Assembly (NCBI GenBank): GCA_046046455.1
Contig: JBJOJS010000029.1
Span: 1-8,179, forward strand
Reading direction: 5' to 3'
Length of the DNA stretch: 8,179 nucleotides
From: Mxb001 sp046046455
GTDB taxonomy: Bacteria; Actinomycetota; Actinomycetes; S36-B12
Shown: in pieces, positions 5,020-8,179 of the stretch
Position numbering within the stretch: position 1 is the first letter of the stretch
How the letters are laid out: each line of letters opens with the position of its first letter
The notes under the pieces: model-generated
Databases searched by the model: none
What the model was told of the DNA's origin: nothing
What the model saw: the letters and a program-made list of their open reading frames with translations, nothing else
Translations under genes and position numbers: made by a program

Positions 5020-6498
5020 TCAGGACACGCCCTCCATGAGTCGCTTGATGCGCGGGACGACCAGGAGGAAGAGCCCTCCCAGGATGATCGTTCCGACGCC
5101 GCACGTGATGAAGTAGCCGGCCCACCCCAGGCCGCTCACCAGCCTGACGATCTGGCCACCGACCGAGTCACCAACAGCGGTGGCGAGGAACCACACGGCC
5201 AGCATCTGGCTGACGAGTCCTGTCGGAGCGAGCTTCGTGGTGACCGACAGACCATTGGGCGAGAGCAGCAACTCGGCCCAGGTCTGCACGAGGAAGACCG
5301 AGACGATCCACCACAGTGCGGACTTCTCTCCGTTGTCTGCCTGAAGGGCCGCGGGCACCATGAGGAGGAAGCTCAAGCCCACGCCGAAGATCGCCATGGC
5401 GAACTTCACCGGAGTCGACGGCGCTCGCTGGCCGAGCTTGGTCCATATCACCGCGAAGATCGGCGCGAAGATGATGATGAAGACCGGGTTGATCGACTGG
5501 ATCCAACTAATCGGGACCGCGAAAGCGCCGACGTCCATGTTGGTGAACTGCGATACGAACTCATTGATCGTCGATCCACTCTGGTCGTAGATGGCCCAGA
5601 AGACGACCGCGGCGAGGAAGAGAGCGAGGAAGGCCCAGAGCCGATCGCGATCAACCGCCGTCAACTGAGGCTGTCGGAAGAGCCTCCAGAAGTAGAAGAC
5701 GGCGATGCCGACGACGACGAAGGTGAAGATCACCGTGAGGTCGCCGATACTCAGACCCAGCACACCCAGGCACACGCCGACCACGGTGACGATCACCGCA
5801 AGCGAGATGACGGTCTGCACCCCGGCTCGACGGCGTTCGGCTGGTGTCGCGGGGTTGGGTACCGCAGCCCCCACCCTGCCCAGGCCGCGCCAACCGGCCA
5901 TGTACTGCGCAAGACCGAGGAGCATGCCGACACCGGCGATGGCGAAACCGAGGTGCCAGTTGATGTCCTCACCGATGTAGCCGACGACGAGTGGAGCGAT
6001 CAGTGCACCGAGATTGATTCCCATGTAGAAGATCGAGAAGCCACCGTCGCGTCGGGTGTCGCCCGGTGCGTAGAGACCGCCGACCATGGCGCTCACGCTC
6101 GGCTTCAGCAGACCGGTGCCCACCGCGATGAGCAGGAGTCCGCTCCAGAAGAGTGCCTCGATCGGCACGGCCATGACGAAATGGCCGGCGGCGATGACGA
6201 GCCCGCCGTAGAGCACCGCCCTGCGCGGTCCCGTGAGTCGGTCGGCCACCCAGCCGCCCACGAGTGGCAGGAGGTAGATCAAGGACACGTAGGTCCCGTA
6301 GATCGCCGCGGCGTCGGCGTTGCTGAAGCCCAGGCCACCGCCGGGCGGGCTGGCACCATCCGGGGGCGCAATCAGGTAGAGGACCAGGATCGCGCGCATG
6401 CCGTAGTAGGAGAAGCGCTCCCACATCTCGGTGAAGAAGAGCGTGGCCAGCGCACGCGGTTGACCGAAGATGGTCTTCTCGTCCATGGGAAGACTCAC
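5020..6498 (-). CDS. POT/PTR-family proton-coupled oligopeptide transporter
   Basis: This is an integral membrane protein of 492 residues, a normal length for bacterial POT transporters of the DtpT type, which usually have 14 membrane helices. The first helix carries EMWERFSYYG (24-33), the family signature E-x-x-E-R-F-x-Y-Y-G that couples proton and peptide movement. A downstream GGWVADRLTGPRRAVLYGG is the usual loop after helix 2. The late segment WAELLLSPNGLSVTTKLAP is the second conserved block, with Glu and Ser-Pro at the peptide site. The expected role is uptake of di- and tripeptides driven by the proton gradient. I chose GTG at 6496-6498 because AAGGGG lies 5 bases upstream and its GTGA overlaps the rmlB stop, a typical coupled start. 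The longer frame to 6546 would overlap rmlB by 52 bases, and the ATG at 6486 has no ribosome site. It is the last gene before the hairpin at 4972. Confidence 0.92.
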   Translation of the reverse strand: MSLPMDEKTIFGQPRALATLFFTEMWERFSYYGMRAILVLYLIAPPDGASPPGGGLGFSNADAAAIYGTYVSLIYLLPLVGGWVADRLTGPRRAVLYGGLVIAAGHFVMAVPIEALFWSGLLLIAVGTGLLKPSVSAMVGGLYAPGDTRRDGGFSIFYMGINLGALIAPLVVGYIGEDINWHLGFAIAGVGMLLGLAQYMAGWRGLGRVGAAVPNPATPAERRRAGVQTVISLAVIVTVVGVCLGVLGLSIGDLTVIFTFVVVGIAVFYFWRLFRQPQLTAVDRDRLWAFLALFLAAVVFWAIYDQSGSTINEFVSQFTNMDVGAFAVPISWIQSINPVFIIIFAPIFAVIWTKLGQRAPSTPVKFAMAIFGVGLSFLLMVPAALQADNGEKSALWWIVSVFLVQTWAELLLSPNGLSVTTKLAPTGLVSQMLAVWFLATAVGDSVGGQIVRLVSGLGWAGYFITCGVGTIILGGLFLLVVPRIKRLMEGVS

Positions 6499-7469
6499 GC
6501 GGCCCCCTTGAGCGGACGCCACCACTGGGGGTGGCCGCGGTACCACGCGATGGTGGCATCGATGGCCTCGTCGAAGGTGCGCGTGGGTGCATAGCCGAGC
6601 GCGCGCAGTCGGGAGTCGTCAACGCTATAGCGCCGATCGTGCCCGAGGCGGTCGGGCACGTAGTCCACCCAATCGTCCCAATCGCATCCCATGTGCTCCA
6701 GGATCCGCTCGGTGAGCTGGCGATTGGTGAGCTCGACTCCCCCGCCGATGTTGTACGCCGCTCCGGGCTCGCCGCGCTCGACCACGATCTGGATCCCGCG
6801 GATGTGATCATCGACGTGCAGCCAGTCGCGGACGTTCAGGCCATCGCCGTAGAGCGGCACCTTGAGACCGTCGATGAGATTGGTGACGAAGAGAGGGATC
6901 ACCTTCTCGGGGAATTGGTAAGGCCCGTAGTTGTTGGAGCAGCGCGTACTCGACACGCTCATCCCGTAGGTGCGGTGGTAGGCGCGGACGAGGAGCTCAG
7001 CGGATGCCTTGGACGCCGCGTAGGGGGAGTTGGGCAGGAGCGGGGACTCCTCGGTCCATGAGCCCGCATCGATCGAGCCGTAGACCTCATCCGTGCCGAT
7101 GTGCACGACCCGCGCGGTCCCGTGGCGCCGGCAGGCGTCGAGGAGGGCCTGAGTGCCGACGACGTTGGTCACGACGAAGTCCTGCGGGCCGGTGATCGAT
7201 CGATCCACGTGCGTCTCCGCCGCGAAGTTGACGACGACGTCCTGCCCGGGGACCACGGCATCCAACGCCGATCCATCGCAGATATCGCCTTGCACGAAGG
7301 AGTAGCGCGGATCACCGGCGACCGCAGCGAGATTGGCCAGATTGCCGGCGTAGGTCAACTTGTCGAGCACCCGCACGCTCTCGACATCCGCGCCCAGGCT
7401 GCCATCGAGCAGGCTGCGCACATAATGCGAGCCGATGAAGCCGGCTCCGCCCGTCACGAGATAGCGCAT
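6495..7469 (-). CDS. rmlB: dTDP-glucose 4,6-dehydratase
   Basis: This 324-residue extended short-chain dehydrogenase converts dTDP-glucose to dTDP-4-keto-6-deoxyglucose with bound NAD+, the second step towards dTDP-L-rhamnose and other deoxysugars. Visible landmarks are the NAD-binding TGGAGFIGS (6-14), DKLTYAGNL (36-44), AAETHVDRS (83-91), TDEVYG (126-131, with the catalytic Asp-Glu pair), the Y150-x-x-x-K154 pair in SPYAASK, SNNYGPYQFPEKVIPL (178-193), WLHVDDH (216-222) and the C-terminal GHDRRYSVD (276-284). All catalytic residues are present and the length is normal. ATG at 7469 has AGGA 7 bases upstream. No rmlA, rmlC, rmlD or glycosyltransferase gene lies within the window, so the sugar made cannot be deduced. 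It sits 28 bases after the CopC-like gene and overlaps the peptide transporter gene by 4 bases, consistent with one operon. Confidence 0.95.
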   Translation of the reverse strand: MRYLVTGGAGFIGSHYVRSLLDGSLGADVESVRVLDKLTYAGNLANLAAVAGDPRYSFVQGDICDGSALDAVVPGQDVVVNFAAETHVDRSITGPQDFVVTNVVGTQALLDACRRHGTARVVHIGTDEVYGSIDAGSWTEESPLLPNSPYAASKASAELLVRAYHRTYGMSVSSTRCSNNYGPYQFPEKVIPLFVTNLIDGLKVPLYGDGLNVRDWLHVDDHIRGIQIVVERGEPGAAYNIGGGVELTNRQLTERILEHMGCDWDDWVDYVPDRLGHDRRYSVDDSRLRALGYAPTRTFDEAIDATIAWYRGHPQWWRPLKGAA

Positions 7470-7497
7470 CCGCGCATCCTACGGATGGGTCGTCAGG

Positions 7498-8136
7498 CTA
7501 CGAGGTGATTCGGATGACACCCGTAAGAGTGCGCTGCGACGTCGCCGACGAGTACGCCGTCACCGTGACGGAGTACTCCCCCGGGAAGGGCAGCATCCCC
7601 TTCGCCTTGCCCCCGCTCAGGCTCCACTCGAAGGGCGCAGGGAATCCAGGCAGGCGCCAGGTGACGCGCCCGATGGCCTTGCGCAGATCGCCCTTGAGCT
7701 CGATGGTCCGCGTCCCGACACGAGTGCCCGACAGGCCCACACGGGTGCCCGAGAGAGTGAACGACGTGGGCGAGGACGCAGGGTCGGCCAATCGCACCGA
7801 GAACCCCAGAGCGTTGCTGATCACGTGGCCATCCTCGCTCGTCACGCGGTAGGCCAGTGCGTACCGGCCCGCACTCAGGGCGCGGGCGAGTGTCGCGGTG
7901 ACGAAGCTGCCGCTCACCCGAGCGGGTTGCGACAGGGATCGCCCCGACGACGTCAGCACGCGCAGGGCATCGCTGCCGCCGGTCACGGACTCATTGAAGG
8001 TGGCGCGCACAGACGTCAACGACGAGACCACGGCCCCCTGTGCGGGCGAGGTGGACACGGCCCGGGCATGGGCCCATGCCGGTGCCGCGGGGATGAGGGT
8101 GACCGCGGTGGTGGCGGCCCGCAAGCGGGCCGCCAC
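7498..8136 (-). CDS. Secreted CopC-domain copper-binding protein with extra C-terminal beta domain
   Basis: The product is 212 residues with GTG at 8134-8136, chosen because AGGAGG lies 4 bases upstream; the frame continues to a TTG at 8160 without better support. The signal peptide ends APAWA, leaving His23 as the first mature residue. CopC proteins bind Cu(II) through that N-terminal His together with an Asp and His in a D-G-H motif; here TSEDGHVIS supplies Asp102 and His104, near the expected distance. The body matches the family: SPAQGAVV, VRATFNESV, LSAGRYALAYRV. The Met-rich Cu(I) site of some CopC proteins is not seen. After about residue 118 comes an unassigned beta-rich region of about 90 residues instead of a membrane anchor or a CopD fusion. 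It contains a tandem LSGTRVG repeat and ends without a hydrophobic helix. A role in external copper binding is inferred. It is the first gene of the likely operon with rmlB and the peptide transporter. Confidence 0.82.
   Translation of the reverse strand: MAARLRAATTAVTLIPAAPAWAHARAVSTSPAQGAVVSSLTSVRATFNESVTGGSDALRVLTSSGRSLSQPARVSGSFVTATLARALSAGRYALAYRVTSEDGHVISNALGFSVRLADPASSPTSFTLSGTRVGLSGTRVGTRTIELKGDLRKAIGRVTWRLPGFPAPFEWSLSGGKAKGMLPFPGEYSVTVTAYSSATSQRTLTGVIRITS
7718..7759 (-). repeat. Two-copy 21-base tandem repeat inside the CopC-like gene
   Basis: Copies at 7718-7738 and 7739-7759 agree at 15 of 21 bases, best over ACACGNGTGCCCGA. They encode the consecutive heptapeptides LSGTRVG and LSGTRVG in the linker after the CopC domain, followed by a partial GTRT. 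The decay outside the shared core suggests an old in-frame duplication. Confidence 0.7.
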
Positions 8137-8137
8137 C
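8110..8137 (-). promoter_or_regulatory. Perfect 12-bp hairpin over the CopC-like start codon
   Basis: GGTGGCGGCCCG (8110-8121) and CGGGCCGCCACC (8126-8137) are exact inverted repeats with a 4-base loop. In the minus-strand message the GTG start (8134-8136) lies in the first arm and the AGGAGG ribosome site (8141-8146) is just upstream. Such a stable stem would be expected to hinder initiation unless it is unfolded. It could also be a chance result of Ala/Arg codons (encoded AARLRAA) in high-GC DNA. Confidence 0.4.
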
Positions 8138-8179
8138 CCCCCTCCTGCGCGGCGACACAATTGCCCCTGCTGTCAGCCG

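Noticed and set aside
6499..6546. Longer start of the peptide transporter
   Set aside because: It would overlap rmlB by 52 bases and add a Pro-rich stretch unlike the family; GTG at 6498 has a ribosome site and the GTGA overlap.
5953..6594. A 213-residue plus-strand open frame
   Set aside because: It is antisense to the peptide transporter and rmlB, both with full family signatures, and its composition is His/Asp/Arg-rich as expected of a shadow frame.
8137..8160. TTG start for the CopC-like protein
   Set aside because: It would put the AGGAGG inside the coding region and add Cys/Arg/Gly residues before an already adequate signal peptide.

Overview
The window looks like a chromosomal segment of a high-GC Gram-positive bacterium (Actinomycetota). 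Supporting signs are strongly GC-rich third codon positions, frequent GTG starts, an actinobacterial DUF5926/SEC-C protein, an EWGDLSQ-type GDT1 transporter, several Ala-rich Sec signal peptides, and GC-rich hairpins with no long T-tract where terminators are expected. The genus cannot be told from the sequence. There is no sign of a plasmid, phage, insertion sequence, tRNA, rRNA or CRISPR array.

Layout. (1) From the left edge to 461, plus strand: the 3' part of a GDT1/TMEM165-family membrane cation transporter. (2) 465-2769, minus strand: a two-gene unit with a single-subunit FAD-linked D-2-hydroxyacid dehydrogenase of the GlcD/D-2-hydroxyglutarate dehydrogenase type, then a DUF5926 SEC-C protein. 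The two reading frames overlap by 8 bases, and the unit converges on the GDT1 gene with a 3-base gap. (3) 2917-4910, plus strand: three consecutive secreted proteins. A NodB-type polysaccharide deacetylase lies between two divergent paralogues of a small, lysine-rich secreted domain whose most visible motif is H-S-G. A perfect 13-bp hairpin terminator separates the first paralogue from the deacetylase. (4) 4972-5010: a strong hairpin between convergent genes, probably a bidirectional terminator. (5) 5020-8136, minus strand, transcribed from right to left: a secreted CopC-type copper-binding protein, dTDP-glucose 4,6-dehydratase (rmlB) 28 bases later, and a POT/PTR proton-coupled oligopeptide transporter whose GTG start overlaps the rmlB stop by 4 bases.

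How it works together. The oxidoreductase would feed electrons from a D-2-hydroxyacid into the cell. The plus-strand trio acts outside the membrane, probably on the envelope. The minus-strand trio mixes copper binding, nucleotide-sugar synthesis and peptide uptake; its tight spacing suggests cotranscription rather than a single pathway. The least explained part is the paralogue-deacetylase-paralogue cluster with its structured leader. I did not find a complete new defence or mobile system.
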